The position numbers and the translations under genes are program-made. A stretch of DNA of 64,000 nucleotides from Terebella lapidaria. Taxonomy: Eukaryota; Annelida; Polychaeta; Terebellida; Terebellidae. The stretch is taken from the NCBI GenBank assembly GCA_949152475.1, contig OX424562.1, positions 41,960,157 to 42,024,156 on the forward strand, written 5' to 3'. A model generated the notes under the pieces. That model searched no databases, was not told where the DNA came from, and saw nothing but the letters and a program-made list of their open reading frames with translations. This document shows positions 46,430 through 57,112 of the stretch, piece after piece (positions within the stretch are counted from its first letter, which is position 1; every line of letters starts with the position of its first letter).

Positions 46430-46496
46430 TAGGCCCTAGATTTAATATAGCTGATAGGAATAAATCATGGGCGTAAATAGGGGGGGGGGGGGGTTG
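46364..46496. repeat. Poly-C, (GA)n and poly-G cluster (copy A)
   Basis: A C run is followed by (GA)n at 46,393-46,426 and a G run at 46,480-46,494. The lengths differ in copy B (58,903-59,047). Confidence 0.9.
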
Positions 46497-46836
46497 GTCG
46501 GGGGGTCGAACCCCCCTTTTCACCTGAAATTCCAGGCTTAAACCCAACTGATCCAACAGCAAAAGAGTCAGTTTCAAGCATAAAATATCCCGTTATATCC
46601 CCATCGATGGTCGGCCACAAGAGCGGATTTCGGGGGAGGGGGTGTCCAAGGGTTCTGGTTCTGCCTTTTTCTTCCACTGGAACCTTCTCATTTAGCATGA
46701 TTGACCGTTCCCGTGCAAGTTCCAAATTTGGTCCAGGGATTTGACTTAAATTGGTGCTACTTCTCCTGCATCTACTGATGATTAAAAAAGTAACTACTAT
46801 CAGAAATACATGTATTTCTGCTACTATAAGTGCCAA

Positions 46837-47488
46837 AGGCAGATCCAGGGGGGTGGGGGACGGAAGCGGGCCTTCTCCACCCCTCCCGCTCCCCTCCCCC
46901 CCCCTCCCCCACACACACAGAATTAATATCGAAAATTTAGGGGTTAGTGTCGGTACAGAAATGTCAAAATACTTGATTGCGATATGGCGCACATCTATCG
47001 GGAATATAATATTACTTCTGATGCATTTTTGTCACCAAATGCTTTGACATATAATAAATTTGGCATTGGCATTATTTGTCTTCTGAGGCCTTTCAGCGGA
47101 CCCCAGACCCCCGGCCGCGAGGTGCTTGCCGGGCTCGCATTGGTCCACTCCCTTAAATCCTGGATCTTCCCCTGGATGCACTACTCTCTTCATTTAGTAT
47201 GATATACATTCATACTACTTCAATTACTAAAGGGGGCTTACGACGCAACCCCCCCCCCCCCCCCACACACACACACACACACACACAACCTGGAACCAAG
47301 CACCCTGTACTCGTCCCTGACTAGTACACGAAATAGGCATCCAATAGTACCAGAAACGTCTCCAGAAACCACCCCAAATGCTCTCATAAAACCAAAAAAA
47401 TGCTAATTTTTTTTCGGGGGGCTTACGAAGCCCCAGACCGCATGTACTTTGTTTGCGCCCCCCCTAATCTAAATTCCTGGATCCGCCT
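46837..47488. mobile_element. Short element with GGATCC inverted ends (copy A)
   Basis: The ends AGGCAGATCCAGG (46,837-46,849) and CCTGGATCCGCCT (47,476-47,488) pair at 12 of 13 positions. The interior is rich in C runs and CA repeats and has no coding sense. Copy B (59,390-60,173) keeps about 143 bp that are absent here after 47,073. Confidence 0.5.
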
Positions 47489-47862
47489 CTGAATTGTTAC
47501 TCAGAATAAACGAAAGAGGCATATTTGTTTCTCATAATAATCAAACCGTGTCGTTATGTGACTTTCAAGCCCTGTAGTAATAAGTAAGAACGATTACATA
47601 TGTGAAGGGACAGCTATTGACAGTGATTCCACAGGGCACCTGGGGGGACGAATCACCACAGTGCAAAACGTCTCATCGCATCGTTCAACTGTTCATGTTT
47701 ATCACACATGTATCATGCAATTTTTGGAAGCTCCTTTCCAATATTATGAGCCATTTTTCCAACTAAATTGTCGAGATTATGAATATTTATATATATGAAT
47801 ATATATGAATATAATCTAAAAAGAAAATATTTTTTCATTCTCAAGTTGATATTAGAAATTAT

Positions 47863-47986
47863 CATGGCCTTCAGACCCCAATACGGCGTGATATCTGCCT
47901 GAAGTCATATACCACGAGGCCGCAGACCTAGTGGGATATGCTGACTGAAGGCATATATCATGCCGTATTGGGGTCTTAAGGCCATG
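47863..47986. repeat. 124-nt near-perfect hairpin (copy A)
   Basis: Arms of about 57 bp (CATGGCCTTCAGACCCCAAT... against its inverse ending ATTGGGGTCTTAAGGCCATG) pair with few mismatches around a loop of roughly 10 nt. It could be a foldback MITE or a hairpin transcript source. Confidence 0.75.
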
Positions 47987-47989
47987 GTA

Positions 47990-49602
47990 ACGATTTTATC
48001 ATTTGATTATATGGAACTCTCGAAAACGTCATTCCGTATTACCCGCCTGAAGCCCGCGATACAGGAAATATCATGGGGGTTGTTTCACAGCTCTACAAAT
48101 ACGGCGTGGTATTGTCGGGGAATTGACCAATCAGGATCGCGCATTTTCAGCAATCCGATGATAACTAGTGATCTCTCCTTTCGTCTCAGAATGGTTCCTA
48201 GCTTTCTTTTTTGTGAGATCACCAACGTAGAAGGTTTTCTCATCAGAAAGCAAGTTGGCAAGTGGCCAGGCCGATTTGATTATTAGTTCCCGCAAATGAG
48301 AATCACTGAGACCAATCCGCTTTCTAGTAATGACTCCCAGAGTACATATATCCTTGTCATTAGTGAAACTATGTACCAATTTGAGTCCTTAGGGACTCTT
48401 AGAGCCATTTGGCGATAATAGAATAGTCCCGGATGCGCACTTATCCTTGGCTGTCTGTGCATGTGTCAATAACCCTGTAACATGGTTTAACATGGTTTAT
48501 CCTATCGCCACTCTCTTTGAGTGTGTTTACAAATCAGCATGAAATGTCATTACTCTATAAAACTCTAGTATCAAATGTATCTTACAATGAATGGAATATT
48601 TTTGTTTGTATTTTAATACTCTTGTATAAAAGCTAAAATGTGTTGCATGTATCGTTCATCATACCACCAGTTACCATCAACTAATGATCTAAACATGAAA
48701 ATTGTCAGGATACATCTGAACTTGATATGTGTGTTATGGAAGTATTAAGTGTGAGGTTCCGTGGTCTCGATATTTACTTGAATTGTCTCACTGATATTGT
48801 CCAGAATCCGGAACATAAAGAGTATGTGGTAATACTGGACTACTCGACAACGGCACCAGCCTATTCGTTTATTCTGATTGTATGTCGACGATCGATTGTT
48901 TGACAGTACACAATAGCAAATTTATCCCAATTGATATCAGAGAACATCGGGAGTTTGTGTGATTTCCTCTTGCTAGGAATGGTGATGCTGGCCTTGAAAG
49001 AAACCGCTACGGAGTTTGTTTGTTTAGAGATAATGGTCAAATATGTGTCGAACAAATAACCAAGAATACTTCATTTTAACACTGCTGATCTCTGAGATGT
49101 GCTGTGATATCGTGTAGACGTGTCACCCCCATGTCATTGCCGAAGGTTGCTCACATTTAAATAACACTGTTATTTAACGAAAACAAATTGCATACCTGAA
49201 TTTACACGAATGAAAAAAGATAACACCAATGTAAATTAAAACTAGTGGATGAAATTTATAGGAACTAAGATGTAGATGAATGGGAAGAAATCCCATTGAA
49301 GCATGGTATTTTAACAATAACATCAACAGACTTTTTATGGAAAGAATTTTACACACTTCTGTTTGAAGGTTATACTAAGTGATGTCTGTCATATCTATCA
49401 TTAGCGATGTGGACACTGAAGCCATACAAATTTGGGCACAGATTACTACAAGAAACATTGGGCATTTCTGTAACGAATTCAGAGACGCTATATGCAAAAA
49501 CAGTTGTATGTTGTTTCCAGCAGCATAGCAAAATCAGTATCGACATAAATGTATTTAGGGTGATAAATGTCAACCCTATTGTCAAAAGGAATGAAAATAC
49601 AT
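47990..49602. other. Unrecognised sequence in copy A
   Basis: Short frames at 48,861-49,055, 49,174-49,356 and 49,370-49,585 are the same or nearly so in copy B, but that reflects recent duplication rather than coding constraint. I see no domain. Confidence 0.5.
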
Positions 49603-51642
49603 GATCGTGTCTTGGGCGACTTACTGGACTCGATGGCTCCCACAGTGAGCAGGACTATCACTGTTAGATCCAATGCCCCATGGTTTGATGAGGAGCTGCA
49701 CGCCGCAAAACTTGAAAAACGCAGGAGTGAAAGACGTGCAACTAAATCTGGTCTAGTGGTCCACAAACAAGCCTTCCGGGAGATATGTGACAACTACTAC
49801 AAGCTACTGTCACAAGCACGTGTGGAATACTATCGTGAACTGTTTCAGGGTTGTCCTCAGCGGGACGTGTTTAAGTTCATCAAAAGGCATTTCGGCTCCA
49901 CGGATTCAATGATCCCAGAGACTTTGACAGCCGATGACCTCAATGATTACTTCGCTGAGAAAATCGCCAGAATCAGACGTGACCTGGATTGCCCACAGAG
50001 TGGACCATCAAAGGTGGAGCAACGTTCTCTTCGTGAAATGCCAGCACTGAACTGTAGCTCGTCCCTGGTGACCTGGTTGCCTGTGTCTGTGCGGGACATC
50101 CACAAGATCATCAAAGAATCGCCGTGCAAATCGTCCTCAATGGATCCGCTTCCAGCAGAGTTGTTCAAACAGTGTGTTGGTACGTTGGTACCTGTAATCA
50201 CGAACATCGTCAATGAATCGCTTTCCACTGGGACTGTCCCTGTACCATATAAGTATGCCGTAGTGACTCCTCTCCTGAAGAACACCTCATTAGATCCGAA
50301 CCTACTGGCCAGCTATCGCCCAGTGTCTAATCTACCCTACCTGTCCAAACTCCTCGAGCGGGTCGTCAATACCCAACTCCAGGAATATCTTCAGGTGAAC
50401 CATCTTTATGATTGCAACCAGTCCGCCTATCGAAAGAACCACTCGACTGAGACAGCTCTGGTGAGGGTCTACAATGACGCCCTTCTCCAACTTGACAGAG
50501 GTCGTAACGTTGCACTGGTCATGCTTGATCTTAGTGCTGCGTTCGACACTGTGGACCACAATCTCCTTATCATCAGACTCAAGAACAGATATGGAATAAG
50601 CGGTGAAGCACTTCGATGGTTTTCCTCCTACCTCAGTGGCCGTCAGCAATGTGTCTCTGTCCGTGGTAAGATGTCAAGTTGCACGGTCCTCCAACATGGC
50701 ATCCCGCAGGGGTCGGTCCTAGGGCCAGTACTATTCAATCTGTACATGGGACCCCTAGCGGACATCATCTCGAAATACCACCTCCAATACATGACATATG
50801 CGGATGACACACAGATTTACGTCAATCTGCAAGGCGATGCAAGTGAGACCAGCACCAACCTTGAGCAGTGTCTGCATCACATGAGAATGTGGCTTCGAGC
50901 TAACAAGCTCCAACTCAATGACAACAAGACTGACGTCATTCTCTTCTCCTCGAGATACCGACCTGCTCCTGGAGATTTCAACATTACTGTCGGCGAGTCG
51001 TCCATTCCAGCATCCTCCAGTGTTAAGAATCTTGGTGTTTACCTTGATTGTTGTCTGGGCATGGATAAGCACCTCAAAGAAACGGCGCGCAAGGCCACGT
51101 CCACTATACGCTATATAGGGAGACTTCGTAAATACCTCGACATCCCCACCACCGAACGCCTGGTCCACTCGTTTGTGATATCCAGGATTGACTACTGCAA
51201 CGCCCTACTAGTCGGCCTCCCAGAATGCAAATTTCAGCATCTGCAAAGGTTGCAGAACACTGCCGCTCGCATTGTCACTAAAACTCGCAGGTACGAACAC
51301 ATAACACCGATCCTGCAACAGTTGCACTGGTTGCCCATCAAACAACGTGTTGAGTACAAGGTGTGTGTTCTGGTGTTCAAGGCGCTGCACGGTATGGCTC
51401 CCCAGTACATCAAAGATCTGATCGAGCCCCGCCAGGTTTCGAGGACTCTCAGGTCGGCGTCGCGCAACAATCAACTCCTGGTACCAAGAGTCGCCACGAA
51501 CACGTACGGCCATAGGGCTTTTGCCTTTGCTGGTCCAAAATTATGGAATTCACTCCTCCAGGTCATCTGTGCAATAGACAATTTCGTGACTTTTAAATCT
51601 AAACTTAAAACTTACCTCTTTCAGTGTGCTTATGAGTACTAG
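49567..51642 (+). CDS. LINE ORF2 fragment: reverse transcriptase, open
   Basis: This is an open frame of 691 codons. The first ~12 come from the flanking DNA; LINE sequence starts at IHDRVLGDLLDSM. The linker after the lost endonuclease domain (WFDEELHAAKLEKRRSERR) precedes the polymerase. Motifs are SYRPVSNLPYLSKLLE near 249, VMLDLSAAFDTVDH near 319, [10 protein letters not shown] near 378 and YADDTQIY near 410. The C-terminal region has SRIDYCNALLVGLP, LQRLQNTAARIV, HITPILQQLHWLP and PKLWNSL. It belongs to the CR1/L2 group and is a different subfamily from the copies at 28.1 and 55.8 kb. The lack of any stop fits its young age. Without the endonuclease it should be unable to move itself. 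Confidence 0.9.
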   Translation: MSTLLSKGMKIHDRVLGDLLDSMAPTVSRTITVRSNAPWFDEELHAAKLEKRRSERRATKSGLVVHKQAFREICDNYYKLLSQARVEYYRELFQGCPQRDVFKFIKRHFGSTDSMIPETLTADDLNDYFAEKIARIRRDLDCPQSGPSKVEQRSLREMPALNCSSSLVTWLPVSVRDIHKIIKESPCKSSSMDPLPAELFKQCVGTLVPVITNIVNESLSTGTVPVPYKYAVVTPLLKNTSLDPNLLASYRPVSNLPYLSKLLERVVNTQLQEYLQVNHLYDCNQSAYRKNHSTETALVRVYNDALLQLDRGRNVALVMLDLSAAFDTVDHNLLIIRLKNRYGISGEALRWFSSYLSGRQQCVSVRGKMSSCTVLQHGIPQGSVLGPVLFNLYMGPLADIISKYHLQYMTYADDTQIYVNLQGDASETSTNLEQCLHHMRMWLRANKLQLNDNKTDVILFSSRYRPAPGDFNITVGESSIPASSSVKNLGVYLDCCLGMDKHLKETARKATSTIRYIGRLRKYLDIPTTERLVHSFVISRIDYCNALLVGLPECKFQHLQRLQNTAARIVTKTRRYEHITPILQQLHWLPIKQRVEYKVCVLVFKALHGMAPQYIKDLIEPRQVSRTLRSASRNNQLLVPRVATNTYGHRAFAFAGPKLWNSLLQVICAIDNFVTFKSKLKTYLFQCAYEY

Positions 51643-51820
51643 TGTTTTCTTTCTGTTACGTGTGTGTTATTATTTTTATGTCATGTATCCTTTTTTTGTA
51701 CTGTCTTTTATTACCTTTTTTTTTTTTTTTTTTTTTTTTTTTGTCACTATGTACAGCCCATTGAGAGTTTTTACTTATATGTCGCTTTATAAGAATAAAG
51801 TATTATTATTTATTTATTAT
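49603..51820 (+). mobile_element. 5'-truncated CR1/L2-type LINE, present only in copy A
   Basis: The insertion is flanked by TACAT (49,599-49,602 with the preceding T, and 51,821-51,825). Copy B has the empty site GAAAATACATCGCAG at 62,276-62,290. It ends in an (ATT/ATTT)n tail. It inserted after the 11-kb duplication. A poly-T tract lies in its 3' UTR at 51,718-51,742. Confidence 0.95.
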
Positions 51821-51972
51821 TACATCGCAGTACTTTTATGAGTACTTTTCTCTAACTTATGCCCACATCGTTAAGGCAATTGTGCCAAACGCATTCAGAA
51901 ATATACAGTGACAGATGCATTCCTTGCATGGAGAATTTTGTAGGTAGAACACGTTTAGTAGCTAATGGGCAA

Positions 51973-52050
51973 TAGACGTGGAATCAATACCCAGTATTAA
52001 GTATTCCGAGCAAACAAAACAGGGTCCGTTATCCAATCTCATAGTCCGGG
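51973..52050 (-). mobile_element. Short family K 3'-end fragment (copy A)
   Basis: It runs TAGACGTGGAATCAATACCC to CATAGTCCGGG. It is also present in copy B (62,435-62,512), so it predates the duplication. Confidence 0.8.
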
Positions 52051-52850
52051 TAAGTGAGAGGCACTTCTGTTCACGGAACAATCTAATTAATGACATCAAT
52101 TATACAACACGAGATACCACTGGTGTCCGACCGGGTAACAGTCAGTGAATTATTCGATTTGTGTGATATAACCTTTGTTTACTCCATTCATTCAGCACAT
52201 GGCGCGGTGGAAGTACAACCAAAGGGGATCTGAGTATTCCCAAAACACAGATTCATTGATACATGCTGGATTCTCGTGTGAATGACAGAGGTGAACTTCA
52301 GAAAACACTCACGAATATATATTAAACATTATTTGCTTGTGATCTGAATATTCATATTGAGAACAGATACCGGCGTCAGAGGCGTGTATAGGATTTATTT
52401 CATGGGGGGGGGGGGACAAAACCCTCGATCGATATAGTGACGAGCAAAGCAAGCCCATATCGGCCGGGGGTCTGGGGCCCGCTGAAAGGTCCAAAATGCT
52501 GAAGGTTATGCATCACCAATGGTGTGTTCTAGGACTCTCCTTGGTCCAATTACCATGGCCTTGGAGAGTCCATGAATGCCTGATCTGGGGCGGATCCAGG
52601 GTTCTGAAGGCGGGCCAAGATGTGAAATATCACGAAGGGAGGTGATGAACGCTGATGGTCTGGGGGGCGCCAGAAGCTGACGGGATATGCATGCCCAGTG
52701 GTGTGTTTTAGAGGTTTCCTTTAGTCCATTTCCTAATCCCCTTAAGAATTTTTGCGTGGCCGATTCGTGGCAGATCTAAGGCTCAGTTGTGAAATGTTGC
52801 TAAGTGAGCTGAAGCAAGCCCCTGTTGGCAGGGGGTCTCTATATGACAAG
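52051..52850. other. Copy A region with a relic related to the GGATCC element
   Basis: GGCCGGGGGTCTGGGGCCCGCTGAAAGG near 52,460 is the inverse of 47,085-47,118, and GGGGCGGATCCAGGG lies at 52,587. No gene is seen. Copy B has 13 extra bp at the point matching 52,668. Confidence 0.5.
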
Positions 52851-52852
52851 TA

Positions 52853-53850
52853 CTTAGTGCTTGTCATATATCTATTCCATGGGGTTTGTTTCGGATTTGT
52901 AAATTATTTTCATAGGTTGTTGGGCAGTTGTATACTATTTCCATCAGGTGTACAGTAGAAACAACTACATTTACCACACTGTATGCCCCTGATGACGCCA
53001 GTGTAAAGTATTTGGTCGGGCTTTGTTTCTATTGCAAAATATTGTATTTTAGGTTTTTTATTGGAATCATCAAAATTTGGCTGTATTGGTGGTAATAGAT
53101 TGATAATTACATTCATACCATTGAGCCGGTGTCACTGCTGGTGGACGTTAATTCTGTCCCCAAGGATACCATCAACTCAGTAGTTTTTTGGCTTGTGATT
53201 AGGTACTTATGTACTTGTCATATATCTATTCCATGGGGTTTGTTTCGGATTTGTAAATTATTTTCATAGGTTGTTGGGCAGTTGTATACTATTTTCATCA
53301 GGTGTACAGTAGAAACAGCTACATTTACCATACTGTCTGCCCCTGATGACGCCAGTGTGTCCTTTGATAAAGTATTTGGTCGGGCTTTGTTTCTATTGCA
53401 AAATATTTTATTTTATGTTTTTTTATTGGAATCATCAAAATTTGGCTGTATTGGTGGTAATAGATTGATACTTACATTTATACCACTGAGCCGGTGTCAC
53501 TGCTGGTGGACGTTAATTCTGTCCCCGAGGATACCATCAACTCAGTAGCCTTTTGGCTTGTGATTAGGTACTTATGTACTTGTCATATATCTATTCCATG
53601 GGGTTTGTTTCGGATTTGTAAATTATTTTCATAGGTTGTTGGGCAGTTGTATACTATTTTCATCAGGTGTACAGTAGAAACAACTACATTTACCACACTG
53701 TCTGCCCCTGACGACGCCAGTGTGCCCTTTGATAAAGTATTTGGTCGGGTTTTGATTCTATTGCAAAATATAGTATTTTATGTTTTTTATTGGAATCATC
53801 AAAATTTGGCTGTATTGGTGGTAATAGATTGATACTTACATTTGAAAGTT
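52853..53850 (+). repeat. Family R tandem array, three units of ~354-365 bp (copy A)
   Basis: GGTTGTTGGGCAGTTGTATAC recurs at 52,915, 53,269 and 53,634, then at 53,890 in the junction repeat. Each unit has the R core plus a linker with GAGCCGGTGTCACTGCTGG and ATATATCTATTCCATGGGG. The third unit lacks the linker after its core. Confidence 0.9.
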
Positions 53851-54181
53851 TCTATTTGAACTAAAATAGCCAACACGATTCAATCAAAAGGTTGTTGGGC
53901 AGTTGTATACTAATTCCATCAGGTGTACAGTAGAAAAAACTACATTTAACACACCGTCTGCCCCTGATGACACGAGTGTGTTTTTGGATCAATTATTTGG
54001 TCGGGCTTTGTTTCTATTGCAAAATGTAGTGTTTTACGTTTGTTATTGGAATCATCAAAATTTGGCTGTATTGGTGGTGATAGGTTGATACTTACATTCA
54101 TAAGGAAATCCATCATGTCAAAAAAAGACCGGACGGACAATAGCTTTTCGCCTCAAATGGGTCGGTAAACTAAAAATGAAT

Positions 54182-54590
54182 TAACTGGTTTCCATTCACC
54201 AGATTTCCTTTCAAGACATCTTTATTCTGATTAAATCTGCTTTGAGTCAGCTTCTAGTTAATTGTCCACCAAAGAGGACAAACGTTACGTCACGCCATAT
54301 ATCTCAAAAGCACTGTAATGTGTCTTGGGTATAGAAACGTACTACCCAGGTTGAAAACAAAGCCCCAGTTCATTTTCGCAAAGCCCATGATAATATGATT
54401 GATTTGTCGGGGGAAACAGATGAGATGAATGACATTTTTGTTTCCCACGAATAGCTAAATATAAGCAGCGAAAATATAGCGGCCCATGTAGTAAATAACT
54501 TGTGCGCCCGAAAACGACAGATACACATCGTCAGCACATGTTGTACCATTAATCGTGATTTAGAATTAGCAAGAAACTGGAACACATGGT
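54182..54590 (+). repeat. Family C block (copy B)
   Basis: Duplicate of 42,940-43,345 with roughly 2-3% substitutions. Confidence 0.9.
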
Positions 54591-55835
54591 TATAAACTCG
54601 CTATCCATCAGTTCATGCATAATCTACTAACACTTAACCATGTGTTAACATAGACTATGGTCACTGCGAACAACATTTTTAGAACCGGGCTCTAAATTCC
54701 CAGTGGTGAATTGAATGCCTTGTGGGTATAAGATTGTGCTAGTTAGGGTCTCTCAAAGGAGATAAAAACATATATTGGCGTCTTGTTGATGACCTTGAAG
54801 TTAACATCAAATGCCATTGAAAGGTCAAGTCAAGGCTATGCCTATATCAGTGTACATTCTGCACAAACTGATAGATTGTGAAGTTTTCATGACCACAACT
54901 GACTGGCGTGTGCTGGCCAATTCGATTGAAAGGCTTGAGTCAGTCATTTTGACAGAAATCAAATGGGGTTTTCCTGAAAAAAAAACTTAAAGCCAAGGAT
55001 ACCCAACACATGCCTTTGGAACATGTTTGTCTAGGGTGCAGAATCCAGAAATAACGTTCGTTTTGCTCGTTTCGTCCCTGAAATAGCTGATTTTCGTTCA
55101 TCAAGTATTAAAAAAACAAAAATCGCTGTTCCACGATTCATGCATTGCTCACAACGACGTGGTGTTTGTTCAGAGTCCACTCCCAATTTGTCGTTGATTT
55201 CAGACGCATTACCTCGCTGATTTACCGAGCCTTAATCGTGCTTTGATGTTGGAAAGGACGGCACCGGACGTGACTTGTCACAGGATCCCTGTAGCACGTA
55301 TATCTCTACACTAATGCTGCATACTTATTCTCCTGGGGAAAAGGTTGGTAATGTCTCCGATTCATACTGTCGACTATCTTTTCCGTAGCGTGTTTCCTTC
55401 TCGCTAATTTCTCACTAGTTTCGTCCAAATTATTGACGTAATAAACAGATAAAAACAACAAATGCCAACTCCATGCAGAGTATTATGTATTACTTGTGGT
55501 AGAATCATTTTTCATGGAAAAAAAAGTATATCGAAAGGATATAAATATACATAATTCATATCATAATTATAAGAGTTGGAGAATCGAATGGATTTGAAAT
55601 GTGTATGATATTGCTATCAAAAAGAGAGTACCACAAAAACTACCACGGACTTCATTTTCAGGGAAAAACATGTTATTAATGAAAAAAGCCGAAAAGTAAA
55701 CTCGTGTTTTCACACGACCCGGACAGTGCACAACAAATTCCTGTCCAGATCCAGACAGGAATATCCTGGGTGATTTTATTCTCACAGACTTGTTTCAAGA
55801 GTTATTAGGGTATCTGGAGGCCTCAGTCGCACCAT

Positions 55836-57112
55836 AATAATAATAATATATCAAACTTTTATAGCGCTTAATTTCGTATAACGAATTCTAAGGCGCAACA
55901 GTCCTGATTAATAACCAATATCATAAAACGTGGTCAGAAATAGTTCGTGATCGAGATGACAACCGGCTGTGTTGAGAAGGTTAAGGGGGATAGGCATCCT
56001 GAAATAGATGCGTCTTAAGCTGATGCCTGAAACTAAACAGGGTTGGAGCAGAACGAATATCATTTGGTAGGGAATTCCAAAGTGAGGGGCCGTCATAACT
56101 CAAACTGTTTTGAAATTGAACCTTTGATTTATTAATGGAAGGTTTATAAAGTGGGACATGGAGGAACAGTTTATCAGGATTGCCACGCCTCGTGTTCACT
56201 TTACATGTGTAGCGAGTTAGGTGATCGTTGAAATATGCAGGTAGTCCCGTATGCAATGATTTATAAATAATTGTTGCGGTTTTAAACTCTATTCTGTGCC
56301 TAATGGGCAACCAATGTAGTGACCTGAGAACAGGGGTAATATGAGAGAACTTAGATGTCCGAGTGACAATGCGGGCCAAAGTATTCTGAACACATTGTAA
56401 CTTATTTAAATCCCGACTGGATAAAGACCTATACAATGAATTACAATAATCAAGTCTACTACTAACTAGTGCATTAGCCAATGTAATTGTATTGCTTTTC
56501 GAAAGATTACGCCTGATCCTTCTTAGGTCACGAAGACCCACAAAACATGATTTACAAACAGAAACAACCTGATTGGAGAATGAAAAATCAGAATCAAAAA
56601 CAACACCTAAATTGCGTGCTTTTTCCGTAGGACTGATTTCATTTCCAAGAATATCCACTGGAAAACAATCTGCCATCTTAGCCCTTTGAGACTTGGTACC
56701 AAACAGGATGAACTCAGTTTTATCTGGATTGAGCTTAAGCTTGTTTGCATTCATCCAGTTTTGGACATCTTTGAGACATTCCTGGAGCGTGACTAGATCC
56801 GTAGCACAATTTGTTTGTGAGAGTGGCATATAAAGCTGAGTATCATCAGCATAGAAATGATAGTTAACCGTATTATGTGCAGAGATTATTTTATGTAGAG
56901 GTGTTGTGTACATGGAAAACAAAATGGGACCAAGAACTGATCCCTGTGGAACACCAAATTTTATATCTGCGGGCTCTGAAAGGCTGTCGCCAACCTTAAC
57001 TGATTGGACCCTACCAGACAAATAGGACGAGAACCACTTGCGTGCAGTCCCACCAAAGCCAAACCAAGATGATAGACATTCTAAGAGAACTGAATGGTCG
57101 ATTCAGTTCTTG
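55836..57112 (-). mobile_element. 5'-truncated L2/CR1-type LINE, present only in copy B
   Basis: It is flanked by ACCAT (55,831-55,835 and 57,113-57,117). Copy A has the empty site GTCGCACCATCCGACC near 44,575. The (TTA)n tail is on the left, with TTAAGCGCTATAAAAG just inside it, so it inserted on the minus strand. Its 5' end carries a 10-bp snapback (AGAACTGAAT at 57,085-57,094 against 57,100-57,109). Confidence 0.95.
55981..57021 (-). CDS. LINE reverse transcriptase C-terminal half, open
   Basis: The open frame has 346 codons from an internal ATG. In-frame LINE sequence continues upstream to about 57,105 (WFGFGGTARKWFSSYLSGR), so the ATG is not the real start. [13 protein letters not shown] is at about residue 23, FYADDTQLY at about 57, then LNPDKTEFILFG, SRLDYCNSLYRSL, LQCVQNTLARIVTRT, HITPVLRSLHWLP and PSLWNSLPNDIRS. 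The finger and palm motif A are lost by truncation. It is a different subfamily from the LINE in copy A. Confidence 0.9.
   Translation of the reverse strand: MSGRVQSVKVGDSLSEPADIKFGVPQGSVLGPILFSMYTTPLHKIISAHNTVNYHFYADDTQLYMPLSQTNCATDLVTLQECLKDVQNWMNANKLKLNPDKTEFILFGTKSQRAKMADCFPVDILGNEISPTEKARNLGVVFDSDFSFSNQVVSVCKSCFVGLRDLRRIRRNLSKSNTITLANALVSSRLDYCNSLYRSLSSRDLNKLQCVQNTLARIVTRTSKFSHITPVLRSLHWLPIRHRIEFKTATIIYKSLHTGLPAYFNDHLTRYTCKVNTRRGNPDKLFLHVPLYKPSINKSKVQFQNSLSYDGPSLWNSLPNDIRSAPTLFSFRHQLKTHLFQDAYPP

Larger units (their letters stand above)
42701..53944 (+). repeat. Large tandem duplication, copy A (~11.2 kb)
   Basis: Sequence from TTTAACACACCGTCTGCC at 42,701 is repeated from 53,945 on. The offset starts at 11,244, becomes about 12,537 after a LINE present only in copy B, about 12,685 after a 143-bp difference, and 10,461-10,474 after a LINE present only in copy A. 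Copy A without its LINE is about 9.0 kb. Contents in order: R core, family C block, unrecognised sequence, family B repeats, G/C-run region, a GGATCC-ended element, a hairpin, an unrecognised stretch, LINE (A only), a K fragment, and the R array. Confidence 0.95.

Noticed and set aside
46465-46992. 175-codon minus-strand frame and its counterpart at 58,920-59,543
   Set aside because: Both run through G, C and GA tracts whose lengths differ between copies, so the frames are not kept.
52853-53850. CRISPR array
   Set aside because: Units are ~355 bp tandem repeats without short direct repeats and unique spacers, and the DNA is eukaryotic.
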